Below, piece by piece: positions 7,790 through 15,887 of a DNA stretch of 64,000 nucleotides (position 1 is the stretch's first letter; every line of letters starts with the position of its first letter). The translations under genes and the position numbers were made by a program. The stretch is taken from positions 2,768,001 through 2,832,000 of the forward strand of contig NZ_CP127385.1 of assembly GCF_030378205.1 (NCBI RefSeq). Direction: 5' to 3'. The notes beneath the pieces were generated by a model that saw only the letters and a program-made list of their open reading frames with translations, was not told where the DNA came from and made no database searches. Source of the stretch: Bradyrhizobium sp. NP1. Its GTDB lineage: Bacteria > Pseudomonadota > Alphaproteobacteria > Rhizobiales > Xanthobacteraceae.

Positions 7790-9022
7790 ATGACCGCGGC
7801 TGAATTTGAAGTCGGCTCCGACAGGGCGGGCGCCAATCGCACCGGCGTCTATCTCGCCGTCCTCCAGCTCGTGTTCACGCTTCTGTGGACCACCTATGTG
7901 ATCTACCTGCCGAAGCTTGCGGCCGAAGTCGGCATCGCGCCGACCGCGGTCATCCTGATCCTGATGATGGACCAGGCCATCTTCACGATCACCGACACCG
8001 CGATGGGCATCGCAGCAGATCGGATCGCGCGGCTTGCTGGCCGGCTTGCGCCCTTCGTCGGCCTGCTGACGGCGCTGTCCTGCGCCGCCTTCGTGGCGCT
8101 GCCCTTTGTCGCCGGCGCCGGCAAAGGCGCGCAGGGCTGGTTCATCGCGCTGATCGTGATCTGGGCCGTCACCTCATCGGCACTGCGCGCGCCACCCCTG
8201 ACGCTGCTCGGCAAGCACGCCGCGAAACCGCGGCTGCCATTCCTCGCGGCGCTGGTGATGCTGGGCTATGGCATTGCCGGCGCGGTCTCACCCTATCTTG
8301 GCGTTGCGCTCCGCGATCACGACGCCCGGCTGCCTTTCGTGATCTCGAGCGTCGTGCTGCTGATCGTCACGCTCGGTCTTTTCAGGATCGAACAGCACGT
8401 GGCAACGGAGGCGCCGGCGAAGCTCGCGGCGCCGGCAAAATCCATCGGCACGGTGCCCGTCATCTTCATCGTTGCGATGATGGTGCTGGCGCTCGGCTAT
8501 CAGCTGCATTTTTCCATCAACAGCGCTCCGTTCTATCTGCGCTTTGCCAAGCCTGCAGACCTGCAATGGCTGCTGCCGGTTTTCTGGATCGGCTTCAACC
8601 TCGCAATCTTTCCGGCGAGCAGGATCGTGAAACATCGTGGCGGCCTGATCGTGATGGGCGCGTCGGGCCTGCTCGGGGCGCTTGCGATCATCGCAACCGA
8701 GTTCGCCGGCGGGCTCACCACCATGATCGTCGCGCAATTCGTCGCCGGCGCGGCCTGGGGCGGCATGCTGATGAGCGCGATCTCGGCGGCACTCGCGATC
8801 GGCTCGGGCGGCACGGAAGGCAAGGTGACGGGGCTCGTCTTCTCCGCGCTGGCGCTGGCAACGTTTGCGCGCATGGCGGCGGTGGCCGCTGGCCTGCAGA
8901 AGCTGCCGGACTATGCGCCGCTGTTGCAGTGGGCGCCGGTGGCGTGCTGGTCGGTTGCCGGCGCCGGGCTGCTGGTCATCGCCGCGGCGCGCGCGCAGGG
9001 CGCGTCGCTGCAGCGGGTGTGA
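7790..9022 (+). CDS. Major facilitator superfamily transporter
   Basis: About 410 residues with roughly twelve hydrophobic segments and the cytoplasmic loop basic clusters of an MFS permease. The sequence resembles GPH/MFS cation-symport-like carriers (DQAIFTITDTAMGIAADR between helices 2 and 3). ATG at 7778 is an alternative start adding four residues. It stands alone on the plus strand and converges with the TPP-enzyme operon 13 bases away, with no clear terminator between. Substrate unknown. Confidence 0.75.
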   Translation: MTAAEFEVGSDRAGANRTGVYLAVLQLVFTLLWTTYVIYLPKLAAEVGIAPTAVILILMMDQAIFTITDTAMGIAADRIARLAGRLAPFVGLLTALSCAAFVALPFVAGAGKGAQGWFIALIVIWAVTSSALRAPPLTLLGKHAAKPRLPFLAALVMLGYGIAGAVSPYLGVALRDHDARLPFVISSVVLLIVTLGLFRIEQHVATEAPAKLAAPAKSIGTVPVIFIVAMMVLALGYQLHFSINSAPFYLRFAKPADLQWLLPVFWIGFNLAIFPASRIVKHRGGLIVMGASGLLGALAIIATEFAGGLTTMIVAQFVAGAAWGGMLMSAISAALAIGSGGTEGKVTGLVFSALALATFARMAAVAAGLQKLPDYAPLLQWAPVACWSVAGAGLLVIAAARAQGASLQRV

Positions 9023-9035
9023 AACCTTCCGCGCG

Positions 9036-10664
9036 CTAGTTGTTTCGCGCCGGGTGGATGTAGGTCCAGGGCGTCGTCTCGGAATCCCGCGTCACCTCGA
9101 CCGCGATCAAATAGGGGCCGCCATGGGCGAGCGCTTTCTCCAGCGCGGGGCGGAAGTGGTCCGGTGACGTCACGCGGCTTGCCGCGACGCCAAAGGACTC
9201 GGCGAGCTTGACGAAATCCGGATTGACGAGGTCGGCGGCGACCACGCGGCCGTCGAAGCGCTGGACCTGGTCGCGCCGCACATTGCCGTAGGCGTTGTTG
9301 TTGAACACCAGCGTCACCACGCCGATGTTGAACTGCACGGCGGTCGCCAGCTCCTGCACGCCGAACATGAAGCCGCCATCGCCGGTGATCGCGACCACGG
9401 GCCGGTCCGGGTTGGCGACCTTGGCGCCGAGCGCGGTGGGAAAGCCCGAGCCGAGCGTGCCCTGATAGCCCGACGTGATGAAGGTGCGCGGCTCGTAAAT
9501 CGGAAAGCCGTACCACGAGGCGAAACCGACCTGCGACAACTCATCGGTCACGATGGCGTTGGGCGGCAGCACCTCGCGCAGGATGTTCAGGTAAGCCATC
9601 TGCGGCTGCACCTTCTGGATCTCCTGATGCGCCGCGGCCGTTGCCTCGCGAATCTCGCCGCGGCGGCCACTCGTCTTTCTGTAGCCGACCTTCCTGACCG
9701 CGGCAGTAAGCGCGCGCGTGCCGCTCTGCGCATCCGAGATGACGGCGACGTCGGGCGTGTAGCGGCGCATTTCCGAGGGATCGATGTCGATGCGGACGGA
9801 CTTCAGTCCGTCGGGTCGGTACGGCCAGCGCGACATCGTCGGCAATTCCAGCCTTGTGCCGATCCCGATCATCAGGTCGGTCTGCGGCCACAGCCGATAG
9901 GCCGCGGCCATGGTCAGGCCGAGCTCATGCGCGTTGGAGACGATGCCGCGCCCGCTGCGGAACGCCACGACCGGCGCGTCGATCAGCTCGGCGAGCTCGA
10001 GGATCTCTTCGCGCGCATGGATGGCGCCGCTGCCGACGAAGATCATCGGCCGCTTGCCGGCGGCGACGAGCGTCGCGGCGTCCTTGATGCGATCGGCGTC
10101 GGGCGCCGGCGCGGGGAGGGGGGCAAGCACCTTCGCCGGGCCCGTCTCGGCCTGCTGCGTGAACACGTCCCAGGGCATTTCCACCGCCGCAGGCCCGCGC
10201 CGCCCGGACAGCATTTCCTGGAACGCGCGCGAAACCGTTGCGGGCGCAAGGTCGGGATATTCGATCCGCTCGGCCCATTTCACGAAGGTGCGCAGCGTCG
10301 CAAGCTGGTTCGGCATTTCGTGCAGATGGCCGCGGCCCTTGTCGAGGAACTGCGTCGGCACCTGGCCGGTCAGGCACAGCACCGGCTCGTTGGCGCCGTA
10401 AGCGGTGAGCAGCGCCGCGCCGGCATTGAGCACGCCCGGGCCCGGCACCACGCTGAACACGCCAGGCTTGCCGCTCGAGCGCGCATAGCCGAACGCCATA
10501 TAGCCGCAGGCCTGCTCGTGCCGCGCGCCGATCACCTTCAGCTGCGCCTGCTGGAACGCGTCGAACAGGCCATAGACCTGCGCGCCGGGCAGGCCGAACA
10601 CGGTGTTGACACCGTGCGCGACGAGGCCGCTCACGATCGCTTCGCCGCCGGTCATGGATGTCAT
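9036..10664 (-). CDS. Thiamine pyrophosphate-dependent enzyme, acetolactate synthase-like
   Basis: A 542-residue protein with the three-domain layout of acetohydroxyacid synthase relatives: N-terminal PYR domain with the activating Glu in ARHEQACGYMA, a central domain, and a C-terminal PP domain with the TPP/Mg motif GDGGFMFGVQEL to NNNAYGN. No regulatory subunit gene is adjacent and the context is catabolic, so a 2-oxo acid decarboxylase, glyoxylate carboligase-like or aldehyde-forming role is as likely as acetolactate synthesis. It is last in the minus-strand operon after the FAH, HpaF and HpaH genes, 14 bases after the FAH gene stop. Confidence 0.82.
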   Translation of the reverse strand: MTSMTGGEAIVSGLVAHGVNTVFGLPGAQVYGLFDAFQQAQLKVIGARHEQACGYMAFGYARSSGKPGVFSVVPGPGVLNAGAALLTAYGANEPVLCLTGQVPTQFLDKGRGHLHEMPNQLATLRTFVKWAERIEYPDLAPATVSRAFQEMLSGRRGPAAVEMPWDVFTQQAETGPAKVLAPLPAPAPDADRIKDAATLVAAGKRPMIFVGSGAIHAREEILELAELIDAPVVAFRSGRGIVSNAHELGLTMAAAYRLWPQTDLMIGIGTRLELPTMSRWPYRPDGLKSVRIDIDPSEMRRYTPDVAVISDAQSGTRALTAAVRKVGYRKTSGRRGEIREATAAAHQEIQKVQPQMAYLNILREVLPPNAIVTDELSQVGFASWYGFPIYEPRTFITSGYQGTLGSGFPTALGAKVANPDRPVVAITGDGGFMFGVQELATAVQFNIGVVTLVFNNNAYGNVRRDQVQRFDGRVVAADLVNPDFVKLAESFGVAASRVTSPDHFRPALEKALAHGGPYLIAVEVTRDSETTPWTYIHPARNN

Positions 10665-10678
10665 GATGGATCCGTCTC

Positions 10679-11551
10679 TCAGGGTTGTTCGTCGACGACG
10701 CCGTTGCGAAGCAGGCCGATGCCTTCGGCCTCGACCTCGATGACGTCGCCGGGCTTCAGATAGCGCGGCGGATCGAAGCGCGCGCCGGCGCCGGTCGGCG
10801 TCCCCGTGACGATGACGTCGCCGGGCACCAGCGTCGTGAAGGTCGAGATGTAGCTGATGATATAGCGGAAGCCGAACATCATGCGGCTGGTGCGGTCGTC
10901 CTGCCTGATCTCGCCGTTGACCTTCGTCGTCAGCCTGATGTCCGCGATCTGTGCCTCGCCGGTATAGGGCACGAGCCAGGGGCCGAGGCTGCCGGTCGAA
11001 TCGAAATTCTTGCCCTGCGTGACGTTGAACTTCGCGTGCCGCACCCAGTCGCGGATGGTGCCCTCATTGGACAACGTGACGGCGGCGATGTGATCGAGCG
11101 CCCTGGCTTCCGCGATGTGGCGGCCCGGCTTGCCGATGACGACCACGACCTCGCCTTCATAGTCGAGCTGGTTCGAGGCGCGCGGGCGCACCAGCGGCGT
11201 GTTGTGGCCGACAAAGGAGCGCGGCGTGCGCATGAACATGCTGGGATATTTCGGCATATCCGAGCCGTCCTTGTACTCGGCATTGCGGTCAGGATAGTTG
11301 ACGCCGATGCAGATGATCTTTTCGGGCGAGGGGATCGGCGGCAGCCAGGTGATGGCCTCGAGCGGATAGTCCGGCTTCTGGCCTGCGCCTGCCTCGGCGA
11401 GTTTTGCAAGCGCGCCGGCGGCAATCGCCTCGCGCAAGGTCGGATAATCCTGCTTGAAGCGCGCGGAGAGATCGATGATGCCGCCGTCGGTGACGAGACC
11501 GTAGCGGGTCGATCCGTTGGGGGAGAAGGTGGCAAGGCGAGGGGAGGTCAT
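10679..11551 (-). CDS. Fumarylacetoacetate hydrolase-family protein (HpaG-like isomerase/decarboxylase candidate)
   Basis: A 290-residue FAH-fold enzyme. Characteristic segments are IICIGVNYPDRNAEY, the metal-site region NQLDYEGEVVVVIGK, and GDVIVTGTPTGAGA. In homoprotocatechuate breakdown the FAH-family HpaG decarboxylates 5-oxopent-3-ene-1,2,5-tricarboxylate and isomerises the product, and the adjacent hpaF-like and hpaH-like genes fit that step. The length matches a single-domain member rather than the double-domain E. coli HpaG. Ureidoglycolate lyase or acylpyruvase activity cannot be excluded. Confidence 0.8.
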   Translation of the reverse strand: MTSPRLATFSPNGSTRYGLVTDGGIIDLSARFKQDYPTLREAIAAGALAKLAEAGAGQKPDYPLEAITWLPPIPSPEKIICIGVNYPDRNAEYKDGSDMPKYPSMFMRTPRSFVGHNTPLVRPRASNQLDYEGEVVVVIGKPGRHIAEARALDHIAAVTLSNEGTIRDWVRHAKFNVTQGKNFDSTGSLGPWLVPYTGEAQIADIRLTTKVNGEIRQDDRTSRMMFGFRYIISYISTFTTLVPGDVIVTGTPTGAGARFDPPRYLKPGDVIEVEAEGIGLLRNGVVDEQP

Positions 11552-11639
11552 CGGGGAAGTCTTTCCGGTTCAATCGGCAAAAGTTACGTCGGCCACGGAC
11601 AGCGCGTCGCGTACGAGATCGGGTCTCGCCGCGACCCTA

Positions 11640-12032
11640 TCAATGCGCCTCTGCCTTCAGCGCCTCGTGGATGTTGTTGCGCTTCCAGCTCGTCTCCTTG
11701 TCGTTGATCTGCATGTCGAACGACAGGGCGAACCGGCTCTGGGCAAAGACCGGATCGAGATGATCCGAAAGCGCCTTGAAGATGTGCTCGCCCGCCTTCT
11801 TGCGGGCGGCAAGGTCGCGGCCCTCGCCGAGCCTGAGCACCATGGCGAGGAAGCCGAGACCGGGGCTGCCGTCGGCGATGGCATAGTGCTCGCAACGGAT
11901 GGCGCGGACGCGGATGCCGCCGAGCGGAAAGATGCCGGTTTCGACGGCGGCCTTCCGCACGATCTCGACCACTTTGGCCATGTCGACGCGCGCATCGAGA
12001 TTGGCGGAATATTCGATGGTGAAATGCGGCAT
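11640..12032 (-). CDS. hpaF: 5-carboxymethyl-2-hydroxymuconate isomerase
   Basis: A 130-residue protein beginning MPHFTIEYSANLD. The N-terminal Pro2 is the catalytic base in the CHMI/tautomerase superfamily, and the length and the LGFLAMVLRLGEGRD segment match CHMI. It tautomerises 5-carboxymethyl-2-hydroxymuconate in the homoprotocatechuate meta-cleavage pathway. It lies between the hpaH-like hydratase (32 bases upstream) and the FAH gene (about 90 bases downstream), in pathway-consistent company. Confidence 0.85.
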   Translation of the reverse strand: MPHFTIEYSANLDARVDMAKVVEIVRKAAVETGIFPLGGIRVRAIRCEHYAIADGSPGLGFLAMVLRLGEGRDLAARKKAGEHIFKALSDHLDPVFAQSRFALSFDMQINDKETSWKRNNIHEALKAEAH

Positions 12033-12064
12033 GCGGGATCACCCCTTAACGATTGTCCGGCTCG

Positions 12065-12871
12065 TCAGGCGAAGTAGCAGCTCACCGAGCCATACGGTCC
12101 ATAGTCGGCCTGAATTGTGTCGCCCTTGCGGGTCTCGATCGGGCGGATGAACGAGCCCGCCAGCACGACCTGGCCGGGCTCCAGTGCAAGCCCCAGCGGC
12201 GCGATCTTGTTGGCGAGCCAGGCGACGCTGGTGGCGGGATGGTTGAGCACGCCGGCGGCAAGGCCGGTCTCTTCCAGTTGTCCGTTGCGGAAGCACAGCG
12301 CACCGATCCAGCGCAGGTCGGCCTCCAGGGGGCGGATCGGCCGGCCGCCGAGCACGATGCCGGCATTTGCCGCATTGTCGGCGATGGTGTCGAAAATCTT
12401 TCGCGTCGCCTTGGTTTCGGGGTCGACGCGTTGCACGCGCGTGTCGAGGATTTCCAGCGCCGGCACCACATAGTCGGTGGCGTTGAGCACGTCGAACATC
12501 GTGCAGTCGGGACCGGCCAGCCGCTTGCTCATGATGAAGGCCAGCTCGGCTTCGACGCGGGTGCCAATGAAGCGGTCGGATGGCACCAGCCCGCCGTCGG
12601 CGAAGAACATATCATCGAGCAGCACGCCGGAATCCGGCTCGTCGATGTTGAGCGCGCTCTGCATCGCCTTCGAGGTCAGCCCGATCTTGTGACCTTTGAC
12701 GACGCGGCCTTCCGCCACCTTCATCCCGACCCAGGCCTTCTGGATCGCGTAAGCGTCCTCGATCGTGATCGCGGGATATTCGAGCGAAAGCTGCCGGATC
12801 TGGGTTCGGGTTTTTTCCGCCCGGTGCAGGCGTTCGGCGGCTGCGCGGATGTCGTCCTTGGAAAGAGCCAT
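12065..12871 (-). CDS. hpaH: 2-oxo-hept-4-ene-1,7-dioate hydratase
   Basis: A 268-residue member of the HpaH/MhpD/4-oxalocrotonate decarboxylase family. Visible hallmarks are GHKIGLTSKAMQ, the acidic metal-site stretch GTRVEAELAFIMSKRL, and WLANKIAPLGLALEPGQVVL. HpaH adds water to 2-oxo-hept-4-ene-1,7-dioate, giving the substrate of aldolase HpaI; an HpaI-type aldolase gene lies at 19538. First gene of the minus-strand operon and divergent from hpaR, with a palindrome in the intergenic space as a candidate operator. Confidence 0.88.
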   Translation of the reverse strand: MALSKDDIRAAAERLHRAEKTRTQIRQLSLEYPAITIEDAYAIQKAWVGMKVAEGRVVKGHKIGLTSKAMQSALNIDEPDSGVLLDDMFFADGGLVPSDRFIGTRVEAELAFIMSKRLAGPDCTMFDVLNATDYVVPALEILDTRVQRVDPETKATRKIFDTIADNAANAGIVLGGRPIRPLEADLRWIGALCFRNGQLEETGLAAGVLNHPATSVAWLANKIAPLGLALEPGQVVLAGSFIRPIETRKGDTIQADYGPYGSVSCYFA

Positions 12872-12905
12872 GAGTGACCTGCAAAAAGGGCGTGCCGGAA
12901 ATTGA

Positions 12906-12917
12906 TTAACATGTTAA
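12906..12917. promoter_or_regulatory. Candidate HpaR operator, perfect palindrome
   Basis: TTAACATGTTAA is a perfect 12-bp palindrome, 34 bases upstream of the hpaH start on one side and about 57 bases upstream of the chosen hpaR start on the other. MarR-family repressors such as HpaR bind short palindromes of this size and control divergent catabolic operons. That this one is bound by HpaR is inference. Confidence 0.55.
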
Positions 12918-12973
12918 GCGTATCCGGGCAAACCGAATTGCCGTTTGCTGCAGTGCAAACGCGGTTCGTTGCC

Positions 12974-13516
12974 ATGGCGGACGATCAGATGGCGCGAAAA
13001 AAATCGCCTGGGAGTTCCGAACAGCGCTTGGCTGATGGCCGCGCCGCGCCGATCCGCGACTTTTCCCGCTCGCTGCCGATGACGCTGCTGCGCACGCGGG
13101 AAGCCGTGATGCGCCAGTTCCGGCCCTCGCTGCGTCAACATGGGCTGACCGAACAGCAGTGGCGCATCCTGCGCGCGCTGGCCTCCGTCGAGGCCGTCGA
13201 GGTGACCGAGCTGGCGCGGATGGCATTCCTGCTGGGACCAAGCCTGTCGCGGATCCTGCGCGACCTGGAGACCCGCGGGCTGATCGAGCGGCGCGCTGCC
13301 GAGAACGATTTGCGGCGCGCCCGGGTCTCGATCTCGCAGGAGGGGTTGAAGCTGATCGAGATCGTCGCGCCTTATTCCGAGGCGATCTACGCCGAGATCA
13401 CGAGACGCTATGGCACGTCGCGGCTCAAGGATCTGCAGCAGATGCTGGGCGCGCTGGAAGGCAGCCTGGCCAGGCTGGAGGGCGCGACGTCCGAGGATGG
13501 CGAGAGCGAAGAGTAA
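12974..13516 (+). CDS. hpaR: MarR-family regulator, homoprotocatechuate degradation repressor HpaR type
   Basis: About 180 residues with a winged helix-turn-helix: RDFSRSLPMTLLRTREAVM, then GLTEQQWRILRAL, then the recognition region LLGPSLSRILRDLETRGLI and the wing RRARVSIS. The RDFxRSLPMxLLRAREAVM opening is what separates HpaR from other MarR proteins. In E. coli HpaR represses the hpa meta-cleavage operon until the aromatic acid is present. The start is ambiguous: ATG 12974 or ATG 12989 fit, while earlier in-frame codons would overlap the palindrome at 12906. Divergent from hpaH. Confidence 0.85.
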   Translation: MADDQMARKKSPGSSEQRLADGRAAPIRDFSRSLPMTLLRTREAVMRQFRPSLRQHGLTEQQWRILRALASVEAVEVTELARMAFLLGPSLSRILRDLETRGLIERRAAENDLRRARVSISQEGLKLIEIVAPYSEAIYAEITRRYGTSRLKDLQQMLGALEGSLARLEGATSEDGESEE

Positions 13517-13517
13517 C

Positions 13518-13529
13518 TGCAAATTTGCA
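13518..13529. repeat. Perfect palindrome just after hpaR
   Basis: TGCAAATTTGCA is a perfect 12-bp palindrome beginning two bases after the hpaR stop codon. It has no GC stem or U-run, so it is a better candidate for a protein-binding site than for a terminator. It lies about 250 bases upstream of the second Liv operon. Confidence 0.35.
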
Positions 13530-13692
13530 TGGCGAGCCAATCGCCGCGCATAGCTCCGACAAACTGCCTACAATTTGAACATCGGCGCTTCCGGCTTTTG
13601 CGGCAGCGGTCGCGGTGGCAAACCTGTGTTTCGTGATGGTCGGGCACTGACATATCAATTTACTCCCGCCGCGATAGTCCGTAAGTAGCGAT

Positions 13693-13724
13693 GCGGTCTT
13701 GCGTGAAGCACGCTATCCGACCGC
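13693..13724. repeat. Two-part inverted repeat upstream of the Liv binding-protein gene
   Basis: GCGGTC (13693-13698) pairs with GACCGC (13719-13724), and inside it GCGT pairs with ACGC, giving a hairpin 52 bases before the start of the binding-protein gene. The rest of the 259-base gap 13517-13775 has a strong ribosome site (AGGGAGGAAG just before ATG 13776) and no other gene that I can support. Confidence 0.35.
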
Positions 13725-13775
13725 CAAAACATCAATGAACAGCCGGCGGAAAAGTCCGGTTCAGGGAGGAAGTGA

Positions 13776-14921
13776 ATGAAATTAACGAGACGCGAATTCG
13801 CGGCCGGTGTCGCCGCAGGCCTGGCGGCGCCCCATGTCATCACGGCTGCGAGGGCGCAGGGGTCGACCATCCGGATCGGCATGTGCGTGCCGATCACGGG
13901 GCCGGCGGCGGAGCAGGGGCTCTGGGCGCAGAACGGCGCCAAGCTCGCGCTCGCCGCAGTCAACAAGGCGGGCGGCGTTCTCGGCAAGCAGGTCGAGCTC
14001 GTCATCGAGGACGACCAGACCACCAATCCTGGCATCGTGCTGGCCTTCTCGAAACTGGCCGCCCAGTCCGACATCGTGGCTTTCCTCGGCTCGATCCGCT
14101 CGACCCAGGTGCAGGCCATGGCGCCCGACGTGCTGAAGCTCGGCAAGCCCGTGATGATCGGCGGCACCAACCCGGACCTCACCCATTCCGGCAATCCCTG
14201 GATCTTCCGCTTCCGCCCCAACGACAACTATTCGGGGCGCGTGATTGCAGATTTCGGCGTCAACACGCTCGGCAAGAAGAAGTGGGCGATCGTCCATTCG
14301 ACCGACGCCTTCGGCACCGCCGGCGGCAAGGCGCTCGCGGACGCGCTGACCAAGCTCGGCGCCCCGCCGGTGCTCGATCAGGGTTACGCTAACCAGAGCC
14401 AGGATTTCACGCCCGTCGTGCTCGCGGTGAAGCAGTCCGGCGCCGACGTGCTCGGCACCTACTTCACCTTCGAGAACGATCTCGGCATCTTCGGCCGCCA
14501 GTTGCGCCAGCTCGGCGTCAATATTCCCTGGGTCGGCTCGCCTTCGGTGGTTGCGGTTTCCTCGACCAAGCTCGCCGGTGCCGCGCTTTACGGGACTTAC
14601 GGGGTTGCCGATTTCGCGGAGGATTCCAGCGAGGCTTCGAAAGCCTTCGGCAAATCCTACCGCGACGCCTACAAGACCGCGCCCGACAACCAGAGCGCAT
14701 GGCCCTACGACGCCATCACCATCCTGTCGGCTGCGATCAACAAGGCCGGCTCGACCGATCCCAACAAGATCCGCGACGCGATCCTGGCCACGCAGAAATT
14801 CGCCGGCGCCGAAGGCGAATACAATTTCGACAAGAATGGCGACGGCCTGCACGGCTACAACGTCGTGCGCAATGAAAAGGGCACGATCGTCTACGACAAG
14901 CACATCGACTTCAACGATTGA
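13776..14921 (+). CDS. ABC transporter substrate-binding protein, Liv/amide type
   Basis: A 381-residue periplasmic binding protein. The N-terminus carries a twin-arginine-like signal (TRREFAAGVAAGLAAP, then cleavage near ARAQG), and the mature part starts IRIGMCVPITGPAAEQG, the usual fold-type I beginning for Leu/Ile/Val-family receptors. It delivers ligand to the downstream LivH, LivM-LivG and LivF proteins. Preceded by a good ribosome site and separated from the permease gene by a stable hairpin, consistent with more copies of receptor than of membrane subunits. Ligand not readable; an aromatic or dicarboxylic acid fits the neighbours. Confidence 0.9.
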   Translation: MKLTRREFAAGVAAGLAAPHVITAARAQGSTIRIGMCVPITGPAAEQGLWAQNGAKLALAAVNKAGGVLGKQVELVIEDDQTTNPGIVLAFSKLAAQSDIVAFLGSIRSTQVQAMAPDVLKLGKPVMIGGTNPDLTHSGNPWIFRFRPNDNYSGRVIADFGVNTLGKKKWAIVHSTDAFGTAGGKALADALTKLGAPPVLDQGYANQSQDFTPVVLAVKQSGADVLGTYFTFENDLGIFGRQLRQLGVNIPWVGSPSVVAVSSTKLAGAALYGTYGVADFAEDSSEASKAFGKSYRDAYKTAPDNQSAWPYDAITILSAAINKAGSTDPNKIRDAILATQKFAGAEGEYNFDKNGDGLHGYNVVRNEKGTIVYDKHIDFND

Positions 14922-14931
14922 TCGCGCATCG

Positions 14932-14960
14932 CCGGCCTCCCATCATTGACGGGAGGCCGG
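14932..14960 (+). terminator. Intercistronic hairpin after the binding-protein gene
   Basis: CCGGCCTCCC and GGGAGGCCGG form a perfect 10-bp stem with a 9-base loop, 10 bases after the binding-protein stop. No U-run follows, so it may act as a partial terminator or as an mRNA-stabilising structure. A second smaller GC hairpin (GCCGG to CCGGC) follows near 14966-14987. Confidence 0.55.
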
Positions 14961-15011
14961 ACCTTGCCGGCCGGGGCTTTCCCCGGCGCAACCCGTTACC
15001 GAGCGCTTGGC

Positions 15012-15887
15012 ATGGATCTCGTCATTCAACTGCTGTTCACCGGTATCGGCATCGGCGCCGTCTATGCGCTGGTCGCGCTCGGCTTCGTGCTGATCTTCCG
15101 CGCCACCAATGTGGTGAATTTCGCGCAAGGCGAGTTCTCTATGGTCGCGGCCTATCTCATGGTGGTGTTCGCCGTCGACCTCGGCTGGCCCTATTGGCTG
15201 TCGTTCCTGATCGCGCTCGGCGGCATGGCGCTGCTGGGGATCATCTTCAATCTCGGCGTCTACTATCCCTTGCGCCACCGCACGTTCCTGCCGGTCATCA
15301 TCGCCACCATCGGCGCCTCGATCCTGCTTTCGAATTCGGTGCTGGCAATCTACGGCCCGCAGCCGCAGGTGCTGCAGGGCTGGTTCGACACGCCGGGCAT
15401 CCAGCTCGGCCCGGTCTATCTCGACAGCCAGTACCTCCTGATCATCGCGGTCACGATCGCGCTCGTGATCTTCAACTACTGGTTCTTCGAGCACACGCTG
15501 CTCGGCAAGAAGCTGCAGGCGACCTCGCAGGACAAGGAGATGGCCTCGCTGCTCGGCATTTCCGTCTCCACCATGATCATGATCACCTTCATCTACTCGG
15601 CGGTGCTGGGCGGGCTTGCCGGCATCCTGGTCGCACCGGTCCTGTTCGTGTCGATCCAGATGGGTTCGACGATCGCGCTGAAGGCGTTCGCCGCCACCAT
15701 CATCGGCGGCTTTGGCGATGTCGCCGGCGCGATCATCGGCGGGCTCGCGCTCGGCGTGATCGAGACCTTTGGCGCGGCCTACATTTCCGTTCCCTACAAG
15801 GACGGTTTCGCCTTCCTGGTGCTCATCGCCTTCCTGATCTTCAGGCCGCAAGGCATCTTCGGCGAACGTGTGGCGGAGAAGGCATGA
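15012..15887 (+). CDS. Branched-chain amino acid ABC transporter permease, LivH type
   Basis: A 291-residue permease beginning MDLVIQLLFTGIGIGAVYAL with about eight membrane segments and the LivH motif RATNVVNFAQGEFSMVAAY near residues 33-52. I chose ATG 15012; the reading frame is open further upstream but the extra residues run through the hairpin region and are not membrane-like. Its stop overlaps the next start (ATGA at 15884). Confidence 0.9.
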   Translation: MDLVIQLLFTGIGIGAVYALVALGFVLIFRATNVVNFAQGEFSMVAAYLMVVFAVDLGWPYWLSFLIALGGMALLGIIFNLGVYYPLRHRTFLPVIIATIGASILLSNSVLAIYGPQPQVLQGWFDTPGIQLGPVYLDSQYLLIIAVTIALVIFNYWFFEHTLLGKKLQATSQDKEMASLLGISVSTMIMITFIYSAVLGGLAGILVAPVLFVSIQMGSTIALKAFAATIIGGFGDVAGAIIGGLALGVIETFGAAYISVPYKDGFAFLVLIAFLIFRPQGIFGERVAEKA

